Both the position numbers and the translations under genes were made by a program. Under the pieces are notes generated by a model. It ran no database searches and had not been told where the DNA came from. It saw nothing but the letters and a program-made list of their open reading frames with translations. A stretch of 64,000 nt of DNA from Nymphaea colorata (taxonomy: Eukaryota > Streptophyta > Magnoliopsida > Nymphaeales > Nymphaeaceae): positions 4,132,723 through 4,196,722 of the forward strand of contig NC_045145.1 of assembly GCF_008831285.2 (NCBI RefSeq), in the 5' to 3' direction. Shown piece after piece: positions 11,477 through 23,619 of the stretch; the stretch's first letter is position 1, and each line of letters begins with the position of its first letter.

Positions 11477-11671
11477 TTGAAGAGTTTTAGAAGCTATTTT
11501 TTTGTTGTTTATGCTACTGGACTGTTGAAGAAAAATTCCAGACAAGGCCATTGCTGCTGATCATCATTTCTTGAAGATCTTTTTGTTGCTGCTCACCAAC
11601 TGTCTGGTGAAATTTCTAGAAGGACTTCTTCTTTGTTTCTCTTGGAGATTGTTACTTAAAATTTTGTTCTT

Positions 11672-14600
11672 ATGGAGGACTCCAAAGTCTCGATCGAATG
11701 AGGAAGTTATCATGCTCCGTACAAGCTTGATGAAACCAACTACACTCTATGGGCAAAATGCTTGGAGATGCATATCAAAGGAAAATATTTATGGGGCTTC
11801 ACGTCTACCCCTCATTCTTTCAAGTTGACCAAAATTAAAAATAGAGTTAGAAAGACTTGAATGAAGAAGATAGACAAAATGTCATGGATGAATACTATAA
11901 AAAATTAAATGATTGGGAAGCCAAAAACTCTAGAATTAAAGAATGGATTTAAGGAAATATAGAACCTAGAATTGCCCAAAATCTCATGTATTATGAAAGA
12001 GCAAGTGAAGTTTGAGAATATCTCAAGGGAATGTTTACCCAAAAAGATATGACCAGGAAATATCTTTTGATTCGAAAAGCCCAAAGTATCAAGCAATGTG
12101 AGAATAATGTTAGAGATTATTTTATGGAAATCTCTAATGTATGCAATGAGTTTGATCAACTTACTCCCAAACTAGGATTGAATTGTAAGTGTCGTAAGAT
12201 TAGAAGAGAAGAAATCGACGAATTTAGGTTTTTTCAATTTCTTCAAGGTCTACGACCCAAATTTCAACAAATTAGGTCAGCCCTACTTTCTTTAGCCTCT
12301 CCTCCACCCATTCATGAACTTCTTACGAAGTTAAGCGGTAAAAAAACTAGAATGAAATTATCCAAAGAATTGGATAGTGTTCTTATTTCCAAACAAGAAA
12401 AAAAAAAAGTTTTAGCCGCTTCTAGACTCGGGAACAACATCAAATCCGACCTCCTCACTTTAAAAACCAAAATAGAGGAGAATTTAAGGTTGTTTGCCAC
12501 TTTTGTCATGAACTGGGTCACATTGGACCTAGTTGTCCAAAGTTGAACAACAATGAATGACAACCACGAAACTATGGAGGAAATCTTTTCAAAGGAGTAG
12601 CTTCATATCCTCAAGGAGGGCAACACAACCGTGGAAGTGGAATTTCATATTCACAAGGTGGGCAATACAACAATAGACAATTTGACCAAAGGAAGGTTGC
12701 AAATGAAGGATGTGATCTTTCATCAATCTCCACAACATTGAATCAAATCATGTCGGTGCTTCAACCTATGATCAAGGAGTCGAATCCCGGAGTACTAGCA
12801 ACAACGGCATCCACCTCCAACACTCTCGGTATGTTTCATTGGCTTTTAGATTCCGGTGCATCTTTTCATGACACCAAATATATCAACTTTGACCAATTTT
12901 GAACAAGAAAGAAAAGAATCCAATGTAGTTACCACCGATGGAACATCTTTGAATGTTAAGGGGATTGGGGATTTTGAACAGGAATGTGGAAAACAAAAGT
13001 TCTTTGTTCCAAAAGTTAGTTATGTTCCTAAACTTAATCTTAACTTACTTTCTGTATCTCAAATTTCAGATCTTGGTTTTGACATTGTTTTCTTATCAAA
13101 TAAATGTGTGGTACAGGATCACCAAACCGGGAGATTGATTGGGGAAGGTTCTAGAAAATGAGATCTTTACTACAAGGACAATTTATGTATCCCTAAGGAA
13201 AAGTTTTGGCACTATGTGAAAAATGTGGATATCAATGTTTGACATCAAAGATTAGGTCATCCAAACATTAGAAAATTGTCATGAGTCCTACCAAGGACGT
13301 TTGTATTGAAAATTTCAAATGTAATGATTGTATATATGAAAAATGAAATCTTATCTTTTGGACAAAGAAGCTTGTTTTCCTCTTTTCCTTTTAAACTTGT
13401 TCATTCCAATGTGTGGGGACCCTCTCTTATCATGTCAAAAGGAGGGCTATCATATTATGTGATATTTGTGGACGATTTCACTAGATATTGTTGTTTTTTT
13501 TAAGATACAAATCTAAGGTTTTTGACATGTTCAAAATTTTCACAACTTAGTTCAAACACAGTTTAATGCTAAATTAAAAATTCTAAGGACTGATTTTAGA
13601 GGAGAATACATTTCAAATGAGTTCAAAAGATATTTAAAAAACTATGGAATAGTCCATCAAAAACTTGTTGAAAAACACTTCAACAAAATGGACTTTCTGA
13701 AAGAAAACATAGGCACATAATTGAAACAACTAGAACTCTTCTTATTGCAAAAAATGTGCCTAAAAACTTTTGGGCCGAAACAACCCTAGCCTCTGTATAT
13801 CTCATAAATAGAATGTCTTCAAAAACTTTAAATAATACAACCCCTTTTGAAAAATTATTCAAATATGAACCTGATTTCAAAAGGTTTCGTGTTTTTTGTT
13901 GCAAATGTTGTGTTCTTAATGACAAGATTGATAAACTAAGTTCAAAAGTTATTGAGTGTGTTTTTATTTGTTATTCTGAAACACAAAAAGACTATAAATG
14001 TTATGATCCAATCAAAGACAATATCATAGTTTCAAGAAATGTAAAGTTTTGTGAAGACAAAAATGAATTCAAAACTTGTGGAGAGTCACAACACAACAAT
14101 GACTATTCCTTTTTATTTAAGTATCTCTCTCAGTGTGATGATGAAATGCATGATGTTGATGATAGTAACACTGATGATAATAATAGTGAAGTAGCTAAGG
14201 ATATAATCACATATCATAGAAGAAACCGGCAACATGATGCTGGTGAAAGAGAACATCATGAGACTATTGATCTCCAACCAACTCCACAAAGTGAAGAAAA
14301 CCTTAGAAGATCCATTAGAAATGTAAGACAACCCAATAGATTTGTGTCATATGAGACTTTTACCCCAACTCATACAGCTAGAATTAATGTCATTTACTCT
14401 CACTTTGAACCTTACTTTTAATGAAACATCCAAATATATTGAGTGGAAGAATGCCATGTTAGAAGAATTAGATGCCTTCAGAAAAGCCCAAACTTGAGAA
14501 ATACAAGACTTACCTATAGAAAAAAAGACTATTGGATGCAAGTGGGTTTACAAGATGAATACTATAAGTGATGGATCTCTAGAAAGATATAAGGCGATGC

Positions 14601-15916
14601 TTCTTGCAAAAGGTTATACACAAGAATATGGTATTGACTATGAGGAAACTTTTGCGTATGTAGTTAGATTAGGACTCTTATTGCTTTAGCATCCATTAAA
14701 AACTAGAACATCTATCAAATGGATGTTAAAAATGTTTTTTTAAATGGAGATCTTTTGAAAGAAGTTTATATGGAAGTATCACCTGGTTTGTCTATTTTAC
14801 AAGGAAAAGTTCTTAGACTTAAGAAGGTTCTTTATGGCCTCAAACAAGATCCTAAAGCTTGGTTTGATCGTTTTAACTCTGTTATTTCTTATTACGGATT
14901 TCATTCATATTTAACTGAGTGTTTGTTAACAATACTACTACAGGTATCATAATCCTCCTACTGTATGTTGACGACATGATCATTACAGGTAGTGATAAGG
15001 AAGGTATTACGGAATGTAAGAGATTACTATAGAAAAAATGAAAGATTTAGGTTTTCTAACATATTTCTTGGGTATTGAGGTTGCATATTCTACTAAAGGA
15101 TATTTTTTGTCACAAACTAAGTTTATTGTAGGGATCATTGCTAAATCAAGCATATCATTGTTAAATCAAGCATAACAGATGATAAGGTCACAGAAACTCC
15201 TGAAGCAGTAGGAAACAAAATGAATATTGATGATGGAATTTCACTTACCAATCTCACTCCTTACCGATAGCTTGTGGGCTTCTTAATGTATCTTAGTATC
15301 ACTCGGCCTGATATTGCTCATGCAGTTCATAGTGTGAGTCAATTTCAACATGCTCCATCAACTGTTCATATGAGAGTTGTTCTTCGTATCACTAAATACA
15401 TTAAGCAAACAATAAATAAGAGAGCTTCTTCTTCCTCCTTAAACTTGATTGGTTATACTGATGTTGATTGGGGAAGAGATCCAAATGATAGACACTCAAC
15501 TACTGGTTTTTGTGTTTTTTTTAGGAGAATCACTCATCTCATGGAAGTGCAAGAAGCAACAGAAAGTCTTCATATCCTCTATTGAAGCTGAATATCAAGC
15601 CATGACTACTAGAACTATGGAAATTGTCTGGCTTCGTCAAATACTTCTTGATATGGGAACAAGAATTGAAGAACCCACTGATTTGTGCTCCGACAACAAG
15701 AGTTCTATCTACATTGCCAAGAATCAAACATAACATGAACGAACAAAGCATATAGAGATGGATTGTCACTATGTTCGTGAAGAATTTTTGAAGAAGACTA
15801 TCAAGCTCTCATATGTCTCGGTCCTCCGAGTTTCAACTAGCTGACTTCTTCACCAAGCTTTTATGTTCTCCCAGATTCAACTTTCTTTTAGATAAACTTT
15901 CGGTGATAGCACCGTA
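11672..15916 (+). pseudogene. Copia gag-pol polyprotein remnant
   Basis: The gag part is recognisable from KLDETNYTLWAKCLEMHIKG near 11,730 and a long gag stretch at 12,031-12,400. A CCHC zinc knuckle CHFCHELGHIGPSC lies near 12,500. The protease motif LLDSGAS is near 12,845, followed by a frameshift. The integrase zinc region has HQRLGHPN near 13,245, preceded by TGA where Trp is expected, then core pieces DVWGPS and FVDDFTRY and a later block with NGLSER. The reverse transcriptase retains QMDVKNVFLNGDL and LYVDDMIITGSD (about 14,961-14,996). The RNase H end has SSIEAEYQAM and a final ADFFTK. At least six stops or frameshifts interrupt it. Confidence 0.93.
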
Positions 15917-15920
15917 AGTT

Positions 15921-15930
15921 TAAGGAGGGG
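15921..15930 (+). promoter_or_regulatory. Polypurine tract
   Basis: TAAGGAGGGG lies immediately before the TGTTAAG start of the 3' LTR, the expected position for the plus-strand primer. Confidence 0.85.
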
Positions 15931-16419
15931 TGTTAAGAAATAAGATCTCATAGTGACATTGTAACTAGGTTTTTAGCTTAGGTATTTTACATTTCTATTT
16001 TCTTTTTCTTTTCTTTTTCTTTTCTATTTTCTTTTTCTTTTCCTTTTACATTTCTTTTACATTTCTATTTTCTTTTTCTTTTCTTTTACATTTCTATTTT
16101 CTTTTTCTTTTCTTTTTATTTTATTTTCTTTTCTTTTTGCCCTCAATCTAGCCGTTGGAGGTTCCAACGGCTCACAAAAGAGCCGTTGGAGGTTCCAACG
16201 GCTCACAAAAGAGCCGTTGGAACTCCCAACGGCTAGAACCACTCTTTCTTTTAGCCTCTTCTTCTTTCTTGTCTCTTGTATATATATTTTAGCAATCTCT
16301 TGTATTGCTGTTTTACACAGCCATTGAATATTCATTCAATAAGATTAATATCTTTTCAAGTGGTCTTAGTGTTTTTTCTATCATATTCTTCTTTAGTGAC
16401 TATTATAGTCACATTTATA
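15931..16419 (+). repeat. 3' LTR of copia element, internally expanded
   Basis: At 489 bp it is 112 bp longer than the 5' LTR. The excess lies in repeated TTTTACATTTCTATTTTCTTTTTC-type pyrimidine blocks (about 15,985-16,138) and in a 31-base unit containing 'ccgttggaggttccaacgg', present twice at 16,150-16,211 and followed by a third, altered copy. The 5' LTR has a single equivalent. Confidence 0.92.
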
Positions 16420-16724
16420 GCAACCACCTTGGTTGCATGTGGACTAAGATGCTTATTGAGAAGATGGTGAAACCCTGTCTATCTGATCCAAAAAATCATC
16501 TGGCACAGTTCTTTGTGCTAGCCCTTTTCCAAGAATGGTACAATTTAAGCCACATATATGATGCACCATAACTCCAAATAATCTGCAAAACAGAAGAAAA
16601 AAAGAAGTTATTATAGGCCCAAGGAAACTATAAATAAGAAGAGACATACCATAGGAACTCTGGCTCTTCATGCCCTTCAGTAGTCACTTAACCATGCTAA
16701 TTAGGGTGTGTTTCCTTTCACCAT

Positions 16725-16910
16725 GGATAAAGGTAAGTGTGATTAAAGGAATAAAAGCTTGCATTAATGTCTTTCCCCTGCTTAGACATTTTGGCATTTT
16801 GCCATGGATAACCTGCACTGTGAAGCACATATTGTTGAATTTGATCCATCAAATCAATCAAAACACATGTAGTTCCATCATGCAAAGTAACTCCACAATG
16901 GACCACAAGA
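16725..16910 (-). other. Coding-like stretch, possible exon, unrecognised
   Basis: The minus-strand frame reads HCGVTLHDGTTCVLIDLMDQ and onward to CACAGTGCAG, followed by GTTATC (a donor-like junction near 16,810). It lies on the same strand as the stretch at 17.1-17.5 kb and could belong to the same gene. No family was assigned. Confidence 0.22.
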
Positions 16911-17109
16911 AGAAGATAAAAAAAAAAAGGAGAAGAAGAAAGGATGGGTACGATGGCTCTTCAGTGTTCACTGTTCAGTAATTCCAAAAATATGGTTGCC
17001 TCTATACATTTTTCTCTGATAACACCAATTAGTTTTGAGTGCGTCCATTCCTTTTTCTGCCTAGACTCCGTCAATATTTCAAAAAGTGAATGACAGTCTC
17101 CTTTTCCAA

Positions 17110-17490
17110 ATACTCCATATACAATTGGGTTTCATGAAACTTGAGGAGTAGTGCTTCTTAAAGGAAATGCCAGCTCAATTCCAAGTCTTTTGTCTATGCA
17201 AATGCCAAAAATACACCCACATTCGACAAGTTCAGGGATAACATTCCTATGCTTCATCTGCTTAATAGTACTTTTACGAGTACATCAAATAAGCATTATG
17301 GGTTTAGATTCTAATGCCCCATCCTGCAAATTTTCGAGAATTACTTGACATAGTTCTGCATAACAAACGTAGATTTCACTGCTTTCATTTTGAGTAAACA
17401 GAAGCTTTCCATTGCAAGATACATTCAAAAATACCACACAGAAAAAATAATGTGAGCATGAATACAGAGACAAGATGCATATACTAAAAA
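17110..17490 (-). pseudogene. Coding-like stretch with one internal stop, unrecognised
   Basis: On the minus strand, after a good acceptor (ATATATATTTTTTAG near 17,488), one frame stays open for about 67 codons and includes NGKLLFTQNESSEIYVC. It meets TGA at 17,285-17,287 and then continues in the same frame for about 50 more codons, including MKHRNVIPELVECGCIFGI. About 115 codons with one stop is unusual for AT-rich spacer. It may be a decayed exon pair or two exons with an intron I cannot place. The family is unknown. Confidence 0.3.
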
Positions 17491-18953
17491 ATATATATAA
17501 AAGAAAGTGACAAATTACAGGGAGTAGTTTCAATAAGGGTAGCCTAAATCAATAGAAACAAGCTGCCTTGTCCTCTCAAAGTCTATTTGCCCATGTTTTC
17601 AAGATGAGCAACTAATAATTACTTTTGTATAAGTTTATCACACAGCCCACCTCATCAGTCATCAGAGAAAAGCCAACTTAATTTGCAGAAATTATCTGCA
17701 CTCATTTCCTCTGGAGATTTTCATTGCATTATTTTTGGTGAAAATTGTGTAGCACTGGAGCTGTCCTCATACTTTCTTTGAAAAAACAACCAGTTGAGAC
17801 TCTTCTGCTGAATCTCTCTGCAAATGGAAAAGAAACATCTAAAAAAATATGGTTTAATATTACAAGTTACAACTACAACTGCTTGCAAAAGAATACCATC
17901 TAAAGATACCATCTAAAGATACCATCTAAAAGAGCTTCAAAGCTGCAAAAATGGTAAATCAGCTCATAGGAGATGGGAACAGGTTAAAGGACTTGTCTGT
18001 CCAAAAAAACATATGCAGGAATGGGAAAAAGGCCCATAATTTCATGAAACTTTAAAGCATATCACTTAAAGCTAGAAGAACTTTATAGACAAACATTTGA
18101 TTGAAGGCACTTTTGACCAAGAAATGCATTAAAAGATGTTGATGTCCAACTCCAAGCAAAACTAAAGGATCACTCACTTAAATGTTCCAGACATTTCTAT
18201 CCATCAAAAAGAACAAACTGTTTTACTGGACTGCCTCCATACTAGTTCTTATTCAGGCCTTCAATTTGCCTTATCTCCTCTTTGCATCCACAGGGTTGAG
18301 AGCACCGAAGTTCCACAGCAACTCATGAATTGCTAAAAGTGTTCAAGAATAGGACCTCATATTAGTAGTCATTAGACTGAATTGAATCAATCAAAGCCGG
18401 CAACATCTGTAAATCATGTGATTCTGCAAGCAAGAAGGAAAAGAAGACATGTTCAAAACCATATATTAGACCAAGAGATACAGATTTTTCTAAAGGGTTC
18501 AATTTCTCTAAAACCAGAAGGTAAAAGATTAATCATATGTTTTTTCACTGCAACCTGCTATTCCATCTCTGCAGGAAACAATGGCAAACAAAAGTGAATA
18601 ATGGAGATTAAACATGCAAATGGAAGTGAATATTTTTCAGAAACCGCCACAGATACATACCTTATACAAATAATGAATGTTCACCTGGGTATGTATCATG
18701 TTTTCCATTTGAATAACAAACTTAAAATACAGAATCCGCAAGTAGGACCATTGAAAGAGAAAATGAGAGAGAGAGAGAGAGAAAGAGAGAGACAGAGACC
18801 CGATGATGAAGTATATTGCATTAAAGTTGAAACTAGAAAAAGTGATGCCTATACAGATTACATCCAAGTGCCAAAAGAAAGTGTTCATATACATCAACAA
18901 AAAGGAATACAAAAATTATTGTACAAGAAAATGCAATTCCTTGGTCTATGCTG

Positions 18954-20353
18954 CTATGCGTCATCGTTGCACCATCCTTGTGCCTCCATGAACTGCTCTA
19001 GTCGCCTTACTCTCTGATCAAGTGCTTCATTTTGCAGCACAAGTAATTTTTTGCTCAGCTTAGATCCAACAATATTTCCAACACGGGCACCAAGCCCGTA
19101 TATAGGAGCACATCCAGCATCCTTCGGGAGCTTCTGCATATGGTTTGGTGCTTCATGTGCATCAGCTGGCTTTTTTAAGGCTTGGTCACTAAGTTTAGTC
19201 TAAGTACAAAAAAAATTCAATAGCATACGGTCGTTTATAAAAATCAATAGATGTAAAACAACTCAACTTACAATTATAGGGACAACGTCTTCTTTTCTGC
19301 TAGAACATCGCACAATTCTGTGTGTTTTAATCCACATGTCAAGTCGAGCCACATCAATGTCTTCATTGCCATTCATTGACTACATTATAAGTAGATTGTT
19401 AATATAGTATTGATGATCACATAACGAAGTTTACAAACATAAAAATACAAACAACTTTTGTATAACAAGAACCTGTTCTGTGCGAAAATATGCCAAGCTC
19501 TTTGTCCCCAAAGTTTGAAGCATCATCTGTTGTGCATGATTGTTTGCATTTGTAAAGCTTTCTGCCTACAAATAATAACAAACTATGAAATGTTAATAAT
19601 AAGTTAAATAAACGTTAATTTCATTTACATATCATACTCACCTTTGACTTCTCACAATCGAAGTATTCCATGAGAGACTTCCACTGGTCTTGAGAAATCT
19701 CCTTGGGGCAGGCTTGCAACCGTGCATTTTCAGAATCATGGATGTAGTAAATGTTCCAAAGTACGTTTCTCCAATCAGTCCACTTTTTCCTGAACGAGTC
19801 CATCACATAACATCGAAAAGCCCCTGGAAGATCTCTCTTACCTGGAAGCTCAAATTTGTTCTACATCATAAAAAATGTAATCAAATATTTAATTAAGATT
19901 CAATGTAAGACATCTATTTGAAAGTGAAAAGGATCAAATTGAAATAAATACCTTGACTTGTATCCACACATCATCTTTATAACTATTAGGTAATTCGGTC
20001 CATGTATGGTAAATAACTGGTGCCTTATCTAAATCTCGAGCTAAAACTCCCAAATAGTGTGATAAGTCTTTGGCATGTGATCCATGTGGCTGCCCTAACC
20101 TATTAATACGAAGAGGAAACTTCTCACCAGGAAGTAACTTCACAACAGCCATACCTCGATTCAGACCTCTTGACTTCTTCTGCTGTGCATCTGAAATATG
20201 ACAATTTATTACATTTACAGATCGATATACATCAGACAATAAATCAAGTCATAAATTAAAGTAATATGCACAGCAACTGATACCAGAGCTTTCAGCACCA
20301 TCAGTTTGACAGGAGTGATTGTACTGCAAGTATGCAGGTACCCTGTGAGGCAT
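18954..20353 (-). CDS. Ptta/En/Spm-type plant transposase-domain protein, six exons
   Basis: I assembled this gene from consensus splice sites. The exons on the minus strand are 20353-20284, 20190-19952, 19860-19642, 19565-19473, 19379-19272 and 19199-18954. Each is bounded by AG and GT. The first intron is phase 1 and the rest phase 0, giving 975 nt and 324 residues with no internal stop. Residues about 60-240 follow the plant transposase (Ptta/En/Spm, Transposase_24) pattern: a GQPHG..LGVLAR block, a W..LPNSYKDDVW block, FRKKWTDWRN, ISQDQWKSLMEYF, GTKSLAYFR and a W.KTH motif. The C-terminus has a short coiled-coil-like segment (LQNEALDQRVRRLEQF). The expected catalytic transposase half is not seen nearby, so this may be a domesticated gene or a captured fragment. 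The ATG at 20353 directly follows an acceptor-like TTTCAG, so upstream exons, perhaps only leader, are likely. Confidence 0.72.
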
Positions 20354-23255
20354 CTGAAATGACAAATTAACAAATCGTAAACATCCATATATGTAAGTGA
20401 AAAAACATGTTCACTGATAAACATTGGTTAAAAAACTGAAGTTAAAACTTTAAAGGTAAACAAGATGATTGTGTCCAGATTTTCATCCAACTGCTCAGTT
20501 CATGGGGTGTCTTCAATTCAAGTTATGAGAATATAATAAGTATCAAACAAGAACAAAGAAACTAACTAGTCAAACTTTCATATTCTTTTGGAGAAGTAAA
20601 CAAAATTATATTGCAGCAATTCTCTAGAAATAAAAAATATAAAAACCCCTTGCCAAACTAAATGGTTTTCTATCACCGTCTTGCCAAACTTTCATTAGAT
20701 CACCGTGAGACTTAACCGCTTCTCCCCGTACTTGGTTTCCAGGGAAAGTTATATTTTCAGCTTCAGCATAAGAGGGGCGAGTAAGCCCACACCTGCCTGC
20801 CCCGATAGACATGCAGGCCAGAGGACCCATTGTCAAGGCCCCCCCAGGTAAGCGTAGGCAACGGCCTAGGTACTCAACACGCTGCCAGGTACCCAGCTCA
20901 TAATGGGTCAGGCCAAGGCAGTGTTTGTGTCCCTCGCCCACCCCTTGGGCCAACCCGACCCATTTTCGAGCCGTGCAACAGCTTTTGGGTCAAGTCCCAT
21001 GGGTCTAACCTACCCAGTTCACACCCTCTCCTCCCCGCCTTCCTTTTTTTTTTTCCACTCTCCTACCTCGCTCACTCTCTCTCTCTTGTCCAGGTATCCT
21101 CTGCTCTCATGTTCCACCTACATCTAACCAATTGCATGTGTGCATCCATTGTCTTCTCAGGCATGTTCCCCATCCCCCTACCCCCCTCTCTATCTCTCAC
21201 ACCTCACCCTCGATGATGCTGAGGGTTTCTAAAACAAAAACCCCCAAAATCATTGAGGGGTTTCCATTTCAAATGGCAGCAGCATTGGAACAATTACTAA
21301 TTTACTATTGCTAGTCCTTTAAAGCTATAGGCAAAGAAGTTTTAGTTTATTTAAAGAAAATTGTATGACAACCCACTAAAAGTCCAGCTGAACAACATCT
21401 AGAAATGCTGTATACCTCTTGTTGATTTAATAATGTCAGTTCTGTCTTTGTGATTGCTACTCAACCATCAGTTTATCATCAAATGATTATGTTCTATTTT
21501 GTAACTACCGGTACCTAATCTTCTAATGTCATTTGTCACAAATGGACCAGACGAAGTATGAAGAAAACATGGACCAAAAGTTTAATAGATTAAATGGGGC
21601 AAGTAACATGCATTGTGTTACAGTGAAGCTCTATCCTTAAGTTTTTATCAGTATTTGATTAATTCCATCCTTTGACAAGTCGCATATGTACTAACTAATG
21701 ATGAGAATTTGTTGATCTTCATATTTAAGTTGCATGGAGCTCATAATATGATGGCTACTCTCTCAAAAGAACAATTAGGCAGAGGAGTCATCTGCTCATC
21801 TGCTGGAACCAGGCCGAAGATGTCGCATTGGCTGCTCAAAGTTAAACTATCATGCAGTGATTTCATGCCTGCTTCTTTTATTTAGGGAAGGGAAACTGCC
21901 CCAAGGCCATGCTCCTATGCATCCAAGGCTCTCTGTCTTCCATAAGGGCATGGGTGGACCTAAAGTACATCTTCTAACTCAGGTGTCGTGCTTGTCATTG
22001 TTTGCAGCCCAAAGGAGTAGTGCACTGGAGCGTGACAGAGGCTATGGGATTTGAACCTCAGACCACTTGACTGTGAGTTGCTTTACTGCCCGGTTGCACT
22101 ACTCCCCTTGAGGCAATTGTTATACCTGTTACAACACCAGACATAAAGGTCTTTCCTCACAATTTTGAATTTTCCCATAAGCATTTAAGATTCAATTTGG
22201 AGTCCTAACCTAATAATTGTGCTAATAAATTATCCATTTAAGGTTTTTAGTGCTGGATACTTCTGTAATAGGCATGGAGCTCAATCCAGTTTCTCCTCTG
22301 TCCATACTTCCACCTAAGAATTCTGAATTGAGAAGAAACCCAGTATCCAGCTAAGTTAGAAACATTTTTTGACTGAATGAAAATCATCAATTCATAAGAA
22401 AATCCCCCAAACTTTTCAAAAAAAGCAAAGAAAGAATTATCTCGCCACATTATGAATATACATGGACCATCTAAGTTCCAACAAGCATAACTAGTTCCAA
22501 TAAGCACATTAGTTGCCTGTGAACCATGAGCACTGACCTTGAAACAAAATTCTGTTCCCCTAAAAATTGGTATTCTGTCAAAGAGCAACCTGATCCGATC
22601 TTCACCACAGAGTTCAAGTCACAGTTCCTGCAAATGGTATAACCAAGATAAAAGCATTTCAGCTTTCTGATCAACTGATATGATAAAAAAAACAATGACA
22701 GAATATACATGTTTCGCTGTTTAATACCTCCGTCCATAGAAAGAAGGAAATCGTTATTCTCTAGATGGATACACATCACAAGGTAAATAAATATTGTCAA
22801 GAATGACATTGTTGGAATTTTTTTTTTCTTAGATATGTTGGCAGCAGCTTTCATTCATTATGGTTGGCAGCATGGATCCGATTTTCAATACCATTGATAT
22901 GATATATAACAGCATCAGCGTGGTTTGTAATATCAATAGCATGATTAACGCGAGTTTTGATATGGCGATAATCATGTTGTGTTTACTATCAAACGATTGA
23001 GAGGTCCACATACAAGACAGAATATAGTAACAATCCTTCGAGCTCATAAACAAGGAAAAAAAGACTTTCTGCTCTGGGTGAAGCAAAATCTAACACTCGT
23101 AGAAAAATAAAGGGGAAGATCAGAGTATTGGGATTTTGCAAATGATGAATCCAGTCACTAAAACAGAAGCTCTGGAGATGATTCCCATAAAACAGAAATG
23201 ATTTAGGGATGATTGATATTCTCTGGAGATATACATAAAACATGAAAGGAAGTAC
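20354..23255. other. Spacer or long intron between E2F-type leader and transposase-domain gene
   Basis: No firm gene was found. The stretch holds a GC-rich patch at about 20,770-21,010, a tRNA-like SINE at about 21,860-22,107 and AT-rich sequence. On the minus strand at about 22,555-22,640 a short stretch is open in two frames between TTTGCAG and GTCAGT, which could be a small exon. If the leader at 23.26-23.55 kb belongs to the transposase-domain gene, this whole stretch is its first intron. Confidence 0.35.
21860..22107 (-). mobile_element. tRNA-derived SINE-like element
   Basis: On the minus strand the head reads GGGGAGTAGTGCAACCGG, with an A-box-like TAGTGCAACCGG. About 35 bases on it reads GGTCTGAGGTTCAAATCCC, containing a perfect B-box GGTTCAAATCC. 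This is an RNA polymerase III promoter pair in the spacing of a tRNA-derived SINE. The body continues to about 21,860. It does not fold as a full tRNA, so I do not call a tRNA gene. Confidence 0.6.
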
Positions 23256-23567
23256 CTGCGACAGAGAGGTTGATGTCTCTGCGACGACGGCTCCAGCAGT
23301 CGGCCGCCGGAAAGAGCGCGAGACGAAACCAGCAAACAATGAGCCCTAGATGAAGAAATCTGGAAGTCGATGGCTCCGGCGGATGAAGTAACTGCAAAAG
23401 TCTGCAATGCCAAACAGACCCGACGGCAACGGAGACGAAAGAGCGGCTGACGGCTTCGGCGGTGGCGGCTCCGGCGAAATACGACTCTGGGGAGGTGGGT
23501 TCGGCGAACGAATGCTGGAATATTCCGCGAGAATAAATCAGGGTTTGAGAACTAGGTTTTGGCGGGA
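23256..23567 (-). promoter_or_regulatory. Promoter and leader exon with E2F-type site
   Basis: TTTTGGCGGGA at 23,557-23,567 is a canonical E2F binding word. On the minus strand it is followed by CAAACCCTGATTTA and a GC-rich leader that ends in CTCTGTCGCAG|GTACTT, a good donor at 23,256/23,255. The leader has no ATG in the open frames, so it is probably untranslated. Its transcript would run toward the transposase-domain gene at 20.35-18.95 kb. The link is inferred from orientation only. Confidence 0.4.
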
Positions 23568-23619
23568 GGGCGGGATATGTAGCGCGGTCATATAACGGTA
23601 AGGTAAATTGGTTAAATCA

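Larger units (their letters stand above)
11082..16419 (+). mobile_element. Ty1/copia LTR retrotransposon, decayed
   Basis: This is a full-length element with a 5' LTR (11,082-11,458), a primer binding site, gag-pol remnants, a purine tract and a 3' LTR (15,931-16,419). It is flanked by GCAAC duplications. The domain order is gag, protease, integrase, reverse transcriptase, RNase H, the copia order. Both LTRs begin TGTTAAG and end TTTATA, so the element has TG..TA rather than TG..CA ends. Stops and frameshifts throughout show that it cannot move by itself. The LTRs differ by scattered substitutions plus length changes, so the insertion is not recent. Confidence 0.95.
16425..18953. other. Spacer with unrecognised coding-like fragments
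   Basis: Between the copia element and the transposase-domain gene I see minus-strand stretches that look like exons, at about 17,110-17,490 and 16,725-16,910, and a shorter one at 16,453-16,600. None matches a family I know. A (GA)n tract lies at about 18,765-18,795. The rest shows nothing. Confidence 0.35.

Noticed and set aside
22020-22107. Possible tRNA gene on the minus strand
   Set aside because: A and B boxes are present but there is no cloverleaf, acceptor pairing or plausible anticodon arm. It fits a SINE.
23120-23413. Minus-strand frame resembling a transit-peptide start
   Set aside because: Its first codon is TTG, not ATG, and no ATG exists in frame ahead of it. The part beyond 23,256 reads through a good splice donor. 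I treat it as an untranslated leader.
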